In this document: in pieces, positions 24,833 through 33,035 of the stretch
Layout of the letters: the number at the start of each line of letters is the position of its first letter
Position numbering within the stretch: position 1 is the stretch's first letter
IMG/VR virus record: IMGVR_UViG_3300017967_007425
Coordinates: 1-42,234 of that record
DNA from: a virus
Strand: one strand, 5' to 3'
DNA length: 42,234 nucleotides
The notes under the pieces: generated by a model
The model's database searches: none
The model's input: only the letters and a program-made list of their open reading frames with translations
What the model was told of the DNA's origin: nothing
Program-made: the position numbers and the translations under genes

Positions 24833-26011
24833 ATTTTGTTCTATAATTTGTTCTAAAACTATCTCAATATGCCCAAAATACAATATTTCTTCGATGTCTG
24901 AATCTGATTTACCTTTTATCAAATCTTGAATGCTGCTGATAGTACGACTTGGGATTATTCCCTCTTCATCCTTAGAAATATATTTCATCTCTTTTATTCT
25001 AAAGTTTCCATATGCAATTATCTCTTTCTCAGTACCTTCAAATTCAGAAAAATCATCAACATCCACACCATTCTGAAGTTCTGGAATATGGAATAAAACT
25101 CCCCACCTATCTCCATTTCCAGAGTTTCTTTCTAAGAAATCAGTTGCAACGCTTTTGTCAACTGTGAAAGATGTCAAGTTTTTAATTTCTATTACGGATC
25201 CAACTTTGTAATCGTCACTTGATAATCCTTGATAGCCATCTTGATCTTCAAGATACATTCCCAATCCACGATATACTTCCATAGGCTGCCCTAGACTGCT
25301 GCCTGCCAACTTTCTCAAAATAATCTTTGCTTTGACATATGTTTCTTTCGATGGCATGAATACATCTCTAATACCATCATTAACAAAATTCTGCATTCTA
25401 GCCAAGGTAGGATCAAAAGTATCAGGGTTCCTTATCTGTTCATAATTTGCCCCAGTGAAAAGCAATATTGCTCTAAAAATCTCTCTCTGGTAAGGATTAT
25501 ATACTGATATCAAAGCATCTCTAAACTTAACAGATATCTCTTCTTTCTTGGCTTTTAGCTGCTCTAATCTTTCTTCACCCATTTCTTCGGATGATTTAAA
25601 GTTCGTACCTAACATAGAATTAGTCAATGACTTAGCCCAATCTATAACATTGACTATTGTACCTGCTCCTTCTTCTTTTGTCCAATTGATTTCATCAATT
25701 TCGGCATCTGCATCCCCCAAAGCACTTCTCAAGGTTCTATCATTCTCAATCCTTTGTTTGACTTTTTCAGCATTCTGATCAAATTGAATCATTTCCCTCA
25801 TTTGTGCTTTGAAGAATTCTGGAGACTGTTTTTCTAATTCTTCGATAGATAAAGATTCAGGATCTAAATCTGCTTGAGGGAGAGAACTATCCTCGTTTAA
25901 TAAGACAGAAAGTATTTTAGGAATCATCTGAGATTCGTCTAATTTAATAACAGTTGTAGAATTTACAAATCTTCTCCATTCATTTAAAATAATTTTCATA
26001 TCATTTTTCAT
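24830..26011 (-). CDS. ADP-ribosyltransferase with virion-type N-terminal helix (Alt-like role)
   Basis: The C-terminal half of this 393-residue protein carries the R-S-E signature of arginine-specific ADP-ribosyltransferases. It has VYRGLG with Arg248, NLTSFTVDKSVATDF with Ser281-Phe-Thr283 as the S-x-T strand, and GTEKEIIAYG with Glu328-x-Glu330 as the ExE motif. The N-terminus (MKIILNEWRRFV at residues 5-16) resembles the helices of other probable capsid proteins here, and residues about 40-240 are helical and charged. T4 packages Alt, an ADP-ribosyltransferase, in the head and injects it to modify host RNA polymerase, so a similar role is attractive. Position among virion-type genes supports this; the target is unknown. 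Confidence 0.75.
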   Translation of the reverse strand: MKNDMKIILNEWRRFVNSTTVIKLDESQMIPKILSVLLNEDSSLPQADLDPESLSIEELEKQSPEFFKAQMREMIQFDQNAEKVKQRIENDRTLRSALGDADAEIDEINWTKEEGAGTIVNVIDWAKSLTNSMLGTNFKSSEEMGEERLEQLKAKKEEISVKFRDALISVYNPYQREIFRAILLFTGANYEQIRNPDTFDPTLARMQNFVNDGIRDVFMPSKETYVKAKIILRKLAGSSLGQPMEVYRGLGMYLEDQDGYQGLSSDDYKVGSVIEIKNLTSFTVDKSVATDFLERNSGNGDRWGVLFHIPELQNGVDVDDFSEFEGTEKEIIAYGNFRIKEMKYISKDEEGIIPSRTISSIQDLIKGKSDSDIEEILYFGHIEIVLEQIIEQN

Positions 26012-26026
26012 TTTTAAAAGCCCTCA

Positions 26027-26209
26027 TTAATTATGGCAATCACATGGATCACATTCGCAAGATAAGCAAAATGTATTTTCTTTGTTCCATCTATTGCGAC
26101 ACTCTCTTGCTGTTGCTAAATTGTAACAAGGAGTTTCTTTTTTTAAAATAGTGTCATAGATACTGAATTTTCCTAAATATTTAGTGGAATTTATAATTAT
26201 AAATCTCAT
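26027..26209 (-). CDS. Small Cys-rich protein of unknown function
   Basis: The protein has 60 residues and a C-terminal Cys cluster (CLSCECDPCDCHN), which could bind zinc or another metal. The N-terminus looks like beta strands (RFIIINSTKYLGKFSIYD). The start at 26209 follows GGGAGAGAGA and overlaps the previous stop as ATGA, so translation is coupled to the HTH-like gene. No family is recognised. Confidence 0.65.
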   Translation of the reverse strand: MRFIIINSTKYLGKFSIYDTILKKETPCYNLATARECRNRWNKENTFCLSCECDPCDCHN

Positions 26210-26544
26210 TCTCTCTCCCAAGTTTTAATTTCATAACCAAATTCTTTAAGACATCTTTTATATTGATTCATATCAATACCTAGCAATCTAGATGCTTCTG
26301 AATTATTCGAAGCAATTCCAATAATAGAATTAATTAAGGCTTCTGAAGTGATTTTGTGAAATGATTTCCATAATGGAAAATTAAAAAATTTAAAGTTCAG
26401 CGATCTCATAATTGTTTCTAGTTTAATACTAATGATATCTTCTAATGATAATGATTCTAAATAATATACGAATTGATCATCTATTCTATTCAACTTTTTT
26501 AATTCTGATATTTTAGAATAATTTTTATAATGTATTTCTTTCAT
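26206..26544 (-). CDS. Fis-type helix-turn-helix protein
   Basis: The last third of this 112-residue protein (NNSEASRLLGIDMNQYKRCL, then KEFGYEIK) matches the Fis/NtrC-type helix-turn-helix: AxxLLGI, a turn, then a recognition helix. The first two thirds are helical and aromatic-rich. It is likely a small DNA-binding regulator. No ribosome site precedes the ATG at 26544, which sits against an AT-rich inverted repeat, so an internal start is possible. A promoter-like element (P7) also lies within the frame. It is in the middle of the late-type gene block. Confidence 0.6.
   Translation of the reverse strand: MKEIHYKNYSKISELKKLNRIDDQFVYYLESLSLEDIISIKLETIMRSLNFKFFNFPLWKSFHKITSEALINSIIGIASNNSEASRLLGIDMNQYKRCLKEFGYEIKTWERE
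26465..26492 (-). promoter_or_regulatory. Intragenic promoter-like element P7 (TGAATA-N16-CGTATA)
   Basis: TTGAATA, 16 bases, CGTATATT, inside the 5' part of the HTH-like gene and 256 bases before the next start at 26209. The exact spacer match argues for function, but the coding location makes this less certain than the others. Confidence 0.45.
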
Positions 26545-26582
26545 ACTATAAATAGTATATTATATATTATAATAGTATATTA
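26543..26582 (-). repeat. AT-rich inverted and direct repeats before the HTH gene
   Basis: ATACTAT-AA-ATAGTAT forms an inverted repeat at 26543-26558, and a 12-base block (AATAGTATATTA) is repeated at 26551 and 26571, 20 bases apart. It fills the gap before the HTH-like gene and is a candidate operator, possibly for that protein. Low complexity makes chance likely enough to keep confidence modest. Confidence 0.4.
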
Positions 26583-26584
26583 GT

Positions 26585-27484
26585 TTAGAGCTCTAGATCA
26601 CCAGTATCGAGTTCCATTTCTTCCTCTCCACCTTCAGATCCCTCAGACTCATCGCCACCTTCTGATTCTATTTTATTTTCAGCATCTTCAATTGCTTGTT
26701 GAGCATCTTCAGGAATATCTGCTTGTGGATCATTAGAAAGAGCTTTTTCAAATTGTTTGAAATACATATTTAAATTTGCAATTAAAAATTTCTTAAATTC
26801 AATTCGATCTGCAGGATTACCCAAAGATTCATATGCACTTCTGATGTTGTTTTCAATCTTCTTGAAAGATGTTTCCGCTCTACGAACTCCAGTGACATCT
26901 TCTTTTTGTTCTATTGCATCTGCATTTTCAGAATCTTCTCTAGCTTGTTCTTTTTCCTTTTCCATTTCGGTTCTTTTTGGGCCTACGATCTTATCTTCAG
27001 GAGGATCTTCATCATCAACAGTAATTTGAATATCTGGTTCTTCTTGTTCGTATAATCTTAGTAATGATTCTTTGAGACTTTTTGTTTCTTCGTTTTTTGA
27101 AAGATCTTCTTGAGAAAAAATATCTAAAACTAGTTCCATGATTCTTTCTTTATAATCTCTTCTTTGTTCGTAAGAAGTTGTTAATATTTTATAATCTGAT
27201 TCTAGAACAGATAAAAGATTGGTATTAGAAAAGAGATCTTCAAGTGCGTTCATCCCAGTAGTCTTATGAATATATTGTTCTTTTTTGGCTTCTAGAAGTG
27301 TTACTAGAGATCTCAGATCTTTTCTGATCTTGTTTCTATAAATTTTTTCTGCTATCAAGTTCTTTTTCATTTTATTTTCTTGGAGAACTTTAAATCCTTC
27401 CAATTGTTTTCTGATTTTAGCACGGTATACTCTTTCAGCAAGGATTTGTTTTTCGATACTTTCAAATAAATCTTCTCTTTTCAT
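26585..27484 (-). CDS. Probable prohead core/scaffold protein, acidic, with internal repeat
   Basis: This 299-residue protein is highly charged and helical, and ends in an acidic tail (GGDESEGSEGGEEEMELDTG). Residues 14-28 (ILAERVYRAKIRKQL) and 43-57 (LIAEKIYRNKIRKDL) are near-copies, a duplicated basic helix. The acidic mid-part (VDDEDPPEDKIVGPKR) separates a helical coiled-coil C-terminal half. T4-like core proteins such as gp22 share this style, being helical, acidic and degraded after assembly. No direct family match is claimed. A GGAG ribosome site precedes ATG 27484. Confidence 0.6.
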   Translation of the reverse strand: MKREDLFESIEKQILAERVYRAKIRKQLEGFKVLQENKMKKNLIAEKIYRNKIRKDLRSLVTLLEAKKEQYIHKTTGMNALEDLFSNTNLLSVLESDYKILTTSYEQRRDYKERIMELVLDIFSQEDLSKNEETKSLKESLLRLYEQEEPDIQITVDDEDPPEDKIVGPKRTEMEKEKEQAREDSENADAIEQKEDVTGVRRAETSFKKIENNIRSAYESLGNPADRIEFKKFLIANLNMYFKQFEKALSNDPQADIPEDAQQAIEDAENKIESEGGDESEGSEGGEEEMELDTGDLEL

Positions 27485-27503
27485 AAATATTTTTCTCCAA
27501 AAT

Positions 27504-27531
27504 TGAATATTCTAATTAGTTCGTTCGTATA
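27504..27531 (+). promoter_or_regulatory. Opposite-strand promoter-like element P9 (TGAATA-N16-CGTATA)
   Basis: This is the only copy of the two-part element facing right. TTGAATA, 16 bases, CGTATAAG lies at the junction of two genes and would transcribe antisense to the 896-residue protein gene. By a rough base-composition estimate an exact chance match in the window is unlikely but not impossible. Confidence 0.4.
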
Positions 27532-30206
27532 AGATTACGAAGGACTTTTTCAACCAAATCGGTTACGATGTCATCTTCGCTATAATAGGGGGCTCGCTTG
27601 TCGGTATATGAACTATCAATTTTAAATTTGTTTTTGACGCTTTTCTTGAATCCTGCGTCGCTTATTCCATTAGACTTATGTCTGCTACTTGGAATCACTC
27701 TTACTGTCATCATAGACAAGCCGGGCTGTTGTGGAAGTTCCGAAGGATGGAATGTTGGCATTGAATTGCCACAGCCACACTCTTTAACGATTGAGTCATC
27801 CTCATCATCTTCGTCTTCTGGCTTAGATCCACCCATGTGTCCTTGAACGGCAGCAACGCCACTCATTTCATCTAATTGCTCTGCAAGGATCGATCTAACC
27901 ATTTCTTGAATAACGTTGATCGATTCGTTCACTTCTCCGGAGCCAAAGATGATACGCAAATAATCTTCAAGGTTTTGCCCTACGAAGTCTTTGAGAAGTG
28001 AATCTACTGGGAGGTTATAAACTTTTTTCAAATCCAAAAGAAGCCTAAGATCAGTTGCGCTGAAGTTTTCTTTATCTAGACTACTTGGAGTTGATTTCAT
28101 AAACTTAGCAACTTTTTTCTGATTTGCTTTGGACAAAGCTCCAATATAATCTTGAATAGTCGGATTGGCAGGTAACTTTTTTGCTGCTCTTGACGAAACA
28201 AGTCCTTTGGCAAGTTCCAATGCTTTGACTTCAATATCATCAGAAATCCTTTGAATAATATCAGCAGAATTTGACATAACATCCGAAATAGCCTGTGCAT
28301 ATTCAGGATCATGTTTAAAAGCAGGAACTAAAGTAATTTCTACATTTTCCATTTGTTCATAATATCCGAACCTTGCCATTGAACCGGGATCGTCTTTTTC
28401 TTTTTCTGACATAGCCAAATAAAACTTAGAATATTCTTCTGGATGGAAAACAAAATCTTGATATGCTCTTCTTTCATCTGTCTGTTGCATAATCTCAGCA
28501 AGAGCCATGATAGGAGAAGAACTAGGATTAGAAGATTCTACAATGGTGATATTCCCAGATGCTCCTCTAAGCATTAGTCTCCAAAGTTCGATTGCTTTCT
28601 CATATGTGATTTCAGTACCAGAGAATGGTAATAATCTTTTGGATCCTTTAGGAGCAGATACAAAGATCAAAACCTCATCAGCAATATTAGAAAGATGCTC
28701 AGCCATCAGTAAATGCCCTCTGTGTGGGGGCTTGAAAGATCCGGGCATCACTGCAACAGTTTTCGATCCAGTGGTGGTTACTTGTACTTGTTCTTCTGGT
28801 TCATCTCCCAGTTCGCCTTCGGTGGCATCATCCATTTCAGTAGATTCGTTGATAGGTTGTTGTCTACTCGCTGCTACTGCTTGAGCGAGATTACTGCTCA
28901 TACTATCTACAATAAAATCACCAGTAATCTTTACTGGGCGGTTTGTTTTAAAGATAGGTTCAGATCGCATTACAACACCTTCGTGACTTGTCAATGCTTC
29001 GTTTCCTACTTTAGATTTATTAACAAGAGTTGCTAGAACTACTCTTCCCAATATTCTAGTTGCATGATAGAATATGGCTCCTGAAGCAAATTGGTAAAAT
29101 ATATCCTCTGTAATTTCAGGATGTGCTTCTTGATCTAATAGTTCTCGTACAGAAAATTGCTGCCCTCCTTGATCTGGAATCAAGGCTACATAATTTGCTT
29201 TACTGAAGTATGCTCTTTTCTTTCCATCGGCATATGTGTATTTTTCAGTATAAGAAGGTTTCTCAATCTTACTGTCTGCAAGCCACTGTCCAATTGATTT
29301 TGCAACAGCCGTTTGTGAGTCCAATTTTAGCTCTACAACCTCTTCAAGTGCTTGAGTATAGTCAATGTCCACTTCACCTTTTAAAGCCACTGTATCAAAG
29401 GGTGAGAGGGCTCTAAAGCCTTGTACTGTATTGGTTTCGTTGATGACATTAACAAGATCAGTTAAAGCTTGTTTTTGTTCATCTGTGAGTCTAACTTCTC
29501 TTGTTTTTCTTGCTTTCTTTTTTGGATTTGGATAAAATATCTCTCTCAATCCGTGAAAAGCAATAAAGTCTTCGTCATATTTTACATTATTTACTTGCCT
29601 GTCTTCTCTAGAACTTTCATGAACAATATCGTTGTTAAGACACATATTCGGGTTGTTCCACATATTAAGTGTTCTCAGTGCTTGCTCAACCTCAGATGGC
29701 CTGGATCTCAAAGCATTATTTAGAACATTGAGAGCAACCGTACCATCATTAACAAAGCCGTGTCCTGAAGATACTGATTTCACCACAACAGACTTTTTCT
29801 GCTTTTTGTGGATAATTGTTAAGCTAGTCCCAATTTTGATATTATCCATTGGGATACCCATAGCAACCAACTTATGTAAAGGAACAGTCAATTCTTCATC
29901 ACTGTCAAGAGTTTGCAAAGTTGCTTTTTCAAATCTTTCCTTTAGGCGATCTGCGGTAACACCTTCATGATCAATTGGAGCCTGAGTCATTCTGTCAATG
30001 GCAAACTCTCTTTCACCAGCGGAATTAACAATTAAACGAATCGGCCCATTGACGCCATCAATCTTAATAGAAGGTGTAAACTTGTTAATATATTCTATCA
30101 CCTCGTTTTCAAACACCGATAAAAGATCTGCACCATTAGTAACTTGTGGGAGATCAAATGGGTGCCACATGTGCGAAACTCCTTCTATTAAGATTTTTTT
30201 GTTCAT
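27516..30206 (-). CDS. Two-domain protein: ligase-like nucleotidyltransferase fused to HxGH (NMNAT-like) domain
   Basis: This 896-residue protein has an N-terminal part with PSIKIDGVNGPIRL (Lys48-x-Asp-Gly51, like the covalent-lysine motif I of ATP-dependent ligases), FIAFHGLREI (motif III-like) and HEGVVMR (motif IV-like, 408-414), then PVKITGDF (motif V-like). A second domain has AVMPGSFKPPHRGHLL (HxGH at 495-498) and looks like a cytidylyl- or NMN-adenylyltransferase. The C-terminal 300 residues are helical and include ECGCGN. Marine T4-like phages often carry such FKPPHRGH proteins among virion genes, with unknown role. RNA repair or NAD metabolism is possible. Catalysis is not proven. 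Confidence 0.65.
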   Translation of the reverse strand: MNKKILIEGVSHMWHPFDLPQVTNGADLLSVFENEVIEYINKFTPSIKIDGVNGPIRLIVNSAGEREFAIDRMTQAPIDHEGVTADRLKERFEKATLQTLDSDEELTVPLHKLVAMGIPMDNIKIGTSLTIIHKKQKKSVVVKSVSSGHGFVNDGTVALNVLNNALRSRPSEVEQALRTLNMWNNPNMCLNNDIVHESSREDRQVNNVKYDEDFIAFHGLREIFYPNPKKKARKTREVRLTDEQKQALTDLVNVINETNTVQGFRALSPFDTVALKGEVDIDYTQALEEVVELKLDSQTAVAKSIGQWLADSKIEKPSYTEKYTYADGKKRAYFSKANYVALIPDQGGQQFSVRELLDQEAHPEITEDIFYQFASGAIFYHATRILGRVVLATLVNKSKVGNEALTSHEGVVMRSEPIFKTNRPVKITGDFIVDSMSSNLAQAVAASRQQPINESTEMDDATEGELGDEPEEQVQVTTTGSKTVAVMPGSFKPPHRGHLLMAEHLSNIADEVLIFVSAPKGSKRLLPFSGTEITYEKAIELWRLMLRGASGNITIVESSNPSSSPIMALAEIMQQTDERRAYQDFVFHPEEYSKFYLAMSEKEKDDPGSMARFGYYEQMENVEITLVPAFKHDPEYAQAISDVMSNSADIIQRISDDIEVKALELAKGLVSSRAAKKLPANPTIQDYIGALSKANQKKVAKFMKSTPSSLDKENFSATDLRLLLDLKKVYNLPVDSLLKDFVGQNLEDYLRIIFGSGEVNESINVIQEMVRSILAEQLDEMSGVAAVQGHMGGSKPEDEDDEDDSIVKECGCGNSMPTFHPSELPQQPGLSMMTVRVIPSSRHKSNGISDAGFKKSVKNKFKIDSSYTDKRAPYYSEDDIVTDLVEKVLRNLIRTN

Positions 30207-30219
30207 CTGTTTCTTTTCC

Positions 30220-30756
30220 TTATTTAGATTTTAAAATTTCTTCCATCATGGTACGAATTTTACGACGATAAGTTTCCATTGATTCATCTAGATCGACGCC
30301 TCTTCCTTTGAGGACATCTGCTCGTGTAACTTCTCCATCACCAGTTAGATCTGGGAAGCTGCCTTTCTTTTTATCTTTCTTTTTATTTTTGTCTTTCGCT
30401 TTCTTAACTGGAGGATGTTTAGATTTATCTACATTACCTTTTTCATCTCTATTTCCATGACTTGATTCATTAAAAGCTTGTAAAATTTGAAGCTTAGATA
30501 CTGGAACATTTCTTTTAACAGTACCATCTTTAAAACGAATATCATACTCAGTAACTTCTTGAAGATTTTCATCCCAATTATGATCTACGGTATATGCTTC
30601 AAACCCTTCATAAACTACGTGATGCGCACAATAATGATTTGGAGCAAAAATTCTATCTGCCCCTTCTTCGAGATTATATTCTTTTTTCCCACCAATATTG
30701 AATTTTTCCATTAACAACTTGTTCAGTTCATTATTTTTCCATTTATGTACTTTCAT
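30220..30756 (-). CDS. In-frame nested gene: C-terminal module with own ribosome site
   Basis: Within the metallopeptidase frame, ATG 30756 (MKVHKWKNNELNKLLMEKF) is preceded by AAAAGGAGAAACAATACA, a ribosome site stronger than that of the full-length start. Translation here would give a 178-residue protein with an amphipathic N-terminus, a basic linker and a dockerin/EF-hand-like C-terminus (DLTGDGEVTRADV). The layout recalls lambda C/Nu3 and herpes UL26/UL26.5, where a capsid protease gene contains an in-frame scaffold. This is inference; only the start signal is visible. Confidence 0.55.
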   Translation of the reverse strand: MKVHKWKNNELNKLLMEKFNIGGKKEYNLEEGADRIFAPNHYCAHHVVYEGFEAYTVDHNWDENLQEVTEYDIRFKDGTVKRNVPVSKLQILQAFNESSHGNRDEKGNVDKSKHPPVKKAKDKNKKKDKKKGSFPDLTGDGEVTRADVLKGRGVDLDESMETYRRKIRTMMEEILKSK

Positions 30757-31200
30757 TGTATTGTTTCTCCTTTTAAATGAATTTTTTCGATGGATGGATT
30801 CCATCGTTTGTCTTTTATATCCGTCTTCCCAATCTCGAAAACACATATTTCCTTCTAAATAGGCTTGTTTTTCCATATTTCTTAAATGTTCATCGTTTTG
30901 AGCATAGCCTTCTCCAACAGCCCCAATCTTGTCAAATTCGCCTCTGAGATTTTGCCCATGATGAATAAACTCATGAGCGATGCTTCTAAGTATGTCTTTA
31001 GGGTGCCTATTCGTCACATAAACAGTGATTACTCTATTTTGAGGATCATAGTAGGCTGTCTTTCCTAAAATGCTCTGAGCGTTATCCTCGTCGTCCTGAA
31101 GAGTGATTGCAGGCATAGATTTAAAGCCAACTTTCTGTTGAACTGCAGAAGCCAAGTCATCAATAAGAGGACTCAGATCCTGCAGATCCATATTAGACAT
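30220..31200 (-). CDS. Zinc metallopeptidase-like virion protein (HEFIHH), full-length form
   Basis: This 326-residue protein has an N-terminal zincin domain. SIAHEFIHHGQNLRGEF (HExxH at about 76-80) and EKQAYLEGN supply the His ligands and a possible third Glu ligand, as in phage gluzincins. The C-terminal part after residue about 149 is a different module (NIGGKKEYNLEEGADRIF, HYCAHHVVYEG), then poly-basic KKAKDKNKKKDKKKGS and an EF-hand-like FPDLTGDGEVTRADVLKGRG. I use ATG 31200, right after the upstream stop (TAACATG). It has no clear ribosome site. An internal start at 30756 yields the C-terminal module alone. Confidence 0.65.
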   Translation of the reverse strand: MSNMDLQDLSPLIDDLASAVQQKVGFKSMPAITLQDDEDNAQSILGKTAYYDPQNRVITVYVTNRHPKDILRSIAHEFIHHGQNLRGEFDKIGAVGEGYAQNDEHLRNMEKQAYLEGNMCFRDWEDGYKRQTMESIHRKNSFKRRNNTMKVHKWKNNELNKLLMEKFNIGGKKEYNLEEGADRIFAPNHYCAHHVVYEGFEAYTVDHNWDENLQEVTEYDIRFKDGTVKRNVPVSKLQILQAFNESSHGNRDEKGNVDKSKHPPVKKAKDKNKKKDKKKGSFPDLTGDGEVTRADVLKGRGVDLDESMETYRRKIRTMMEEILKSK

Positions 31201-31201
31201 G

Positions 31202-33025
31202 TTATTGATTTTGCAATTCATTGATAATACCTTCAAGCATATAGTTTGAGAAGAAGTCAAGATATGATTCTTCTAATGAATGCATAGATTCATTAACTTT
31301 GCCTTTTTTTGGCTTTGATTTAGAGAACATAGCCAATAATTTAACTTTGTTTGACAGTCCTAATCTTTCTAAATCTTTTTTCAAGAATCGACGAATAACT
31401 TTTAGAAGCCTTTGTTGTACTTTAGCGCCTTCTGGAGATTTCAGATCAAATCCTGCAGCTTTGAGTTTCGGCCCAATGATCTGTGCAATATTGATAACAC
31501 CATTTTTAATCTTTGGAACTTGTTGTGCCATTTGGTGTCTAGTTTTGGTTGGAGCATCCTTTAAAGCATTACCAAGTGTAGTAGCTTTGAACTCAGGATT
31601 ATTAGGATCATCTCTTTTTTCTTGTTGGTTGATTTGATTTGTGGCATAATCGTCCGCTTTCTTGTTTGCCAATTCTTTTGTTTCATCGTTCATCTTTGCA
31701 TGCAATATACCCATGTTTTTCATCGGAGTTCCAATCGGAAAGAGTTTACCACTATATTCAACAGTAGTTCTGCCTTGGTACTCTTTTTTGTTGCCAAGTT
31801 CAGAAAAATCTCCATCTTTTGCCATCCTTTTTAGTCTATATAAAAATTGTTGTATAAGTTTTCTCTTTTTCTTAGGATTGTCTGTTATAGATTTTACCCT
31901 CTGTAATCCTACTTGTAGGTATCGTCTCCAATCTTTCAATTGTTTTTGGGAGTTGGGATCCATTTTTTCTAACAAAACTTCGTTTTGGCTAGCCAAGTAT
32001 AAAGCACAAATAGTTTCCGCCAACTCCGCTCTTAATGATTCAGTAATAGCAATATCAGAGCCCTTAAGTTGTGCTTCGATGTCTCCAAGAATAGCAGCTA
32101 AAGCACTCGTATTTTTAGAGATGATTCTTCCTTGATCTCCGGGTTTATCTGTCTTACGATAATAATAAGTTCCTTTTGCTTTGGCAAGATCTGGGAACAG
32201 TTTAGCCAATCTAGATTGAAGACTGTTTTTTCCTTTTCGGATGTTGATAGATTCTCCACCTTCTCCTTCTTCATCGCCTTCACCTTCACCATCTTCGTCA
32301 GTTTCTGGCACTTCTTCTGGAGGAGGAAGTTCGCCAACAATTCTTTGCACTTCTGTGCCTTGTTGAGCCTGTGGCATTGCAGTGACGCCATTGATCAAAT
32401 CATAAACCCTTTCCCAAAATTTAGCATTTGAAGCAAATGCAAATTTATAAGAATCATATATTGAAGCCAAAATACCTTTTGCTTTTGGGCTTTCTATTTC
32501 TTTACCTAGATTTTGTACGTCTGTTCTTACATTTCCACTTGGCTCTTCTGGAGCTTCTGCTGCACCACCAGAACTTGCTGATGTACTTTCATCGCCCATT
32601 TCAATACTAAAGGCATTTCGCATTTGTTCAGCAGCCATTGGATCGATTTCTTTTACTTGTCTGATGATATCTCTTGCTTTGCTCATTGCTGCTGCCTCAC
32701 CAGGTTTATCTCCAGTTTCTTTTGCAGCAGCTAATGTCCCTCTCATTAAGTAATCTAACTCATGTGCCAAGTCGTCGATCTTTTCCTGTTTATCAGGTGC
32801 TAATTTTCTAATTGCTCCTTTAGCCAGATTCTTTAATCGATCCAAAAAGCCTTCATATAGCAATTCGCTTTCTATATTTTCATTAATTAATCTAGATTGC
32901 TCATAACTTTTCAATTCGTACATAAATCCACGAAAAGCTGATTCACTAAGGACAGATTGAGCTTGTTTGATCATTGTTGCTCTAGCAAACTCTTCTCTAA
33001 TAATTTGTTTTTGTTTGTCATTCAT
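31202..33025 (-). CDS. Large virion-type protein of unknown function
   Basis: This 607-residue protein is helical with charged stretches. The N-terminus has NDKQKQIIREEFARATMIKQ, followed by a helix-rich region and a Gly/Glu low-complexity loop near residue 250 (EDGEGEGDEEGEGGESINIR). The C-terminal part resembles a basic four-helix region (RLLKVIRRFLKKDLERLGLS). No catalytic motif is found. The start at 33025 has GAGGG upstream, a site also seen at two other probable capsid genes (20508-21305 and 24830-26011). It ends two bases before the metallopeptidase start. A core, portal-associated or internal role is possible, but not determined. Confidence 0.6.
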   Translation of the reverse strand: MNDKQKQIIREEFARATMIKQAQSVLSESAFRGFMYELKSYEQSRLINENIESELLYEGFLDRLKNLAKGAIRKLAPDKQEKIDDLAHELDYLMRGTLAAAKETGDKPGEAAAMSKARDIIRQVKEIDPMAAEQMRNAFSIEMGDESTSASSGGAAEAPEEPSGNVRTDVQNLGKEIESPKAKGILASIYDSYKFAFASNAKFWERVYDLINGVTAMPQAQQGTEVQRIVGELPPPEEVPETDEDGEGEGDEEGEGGESINIRKGKNSLQSRLAKLFPDLAKAKGTYYYRKTDKPGDQGRIISKNTSALAAILGDIEAQLKGSDIAITESLRAELAETICALYLASQNEVLLEKMDPNSQKQLKDWRRYLQVGLQRVKSITDNPKKKRKLIQQFLYRLKRMAKDGDFSELGNKKEYQGRTTVEYSGKLFPIGTPMKNMGILHAKMNDETKELANKKADDYATNQINQQEKRDDPNNPEFKATTLGNALKDAPTKTRHQMAQQVPKIKNGVINIAQIIGPKLKAAGFDLKSPEGAKVQQRLLKVIRRFLKKDLERLGLSNKVKLLAMFSKSKPKKGKVNESMHSLEESYLDFFSNYMLEGIINELQNQ

Positions 33026-33035
33026 GTTTGCACCC

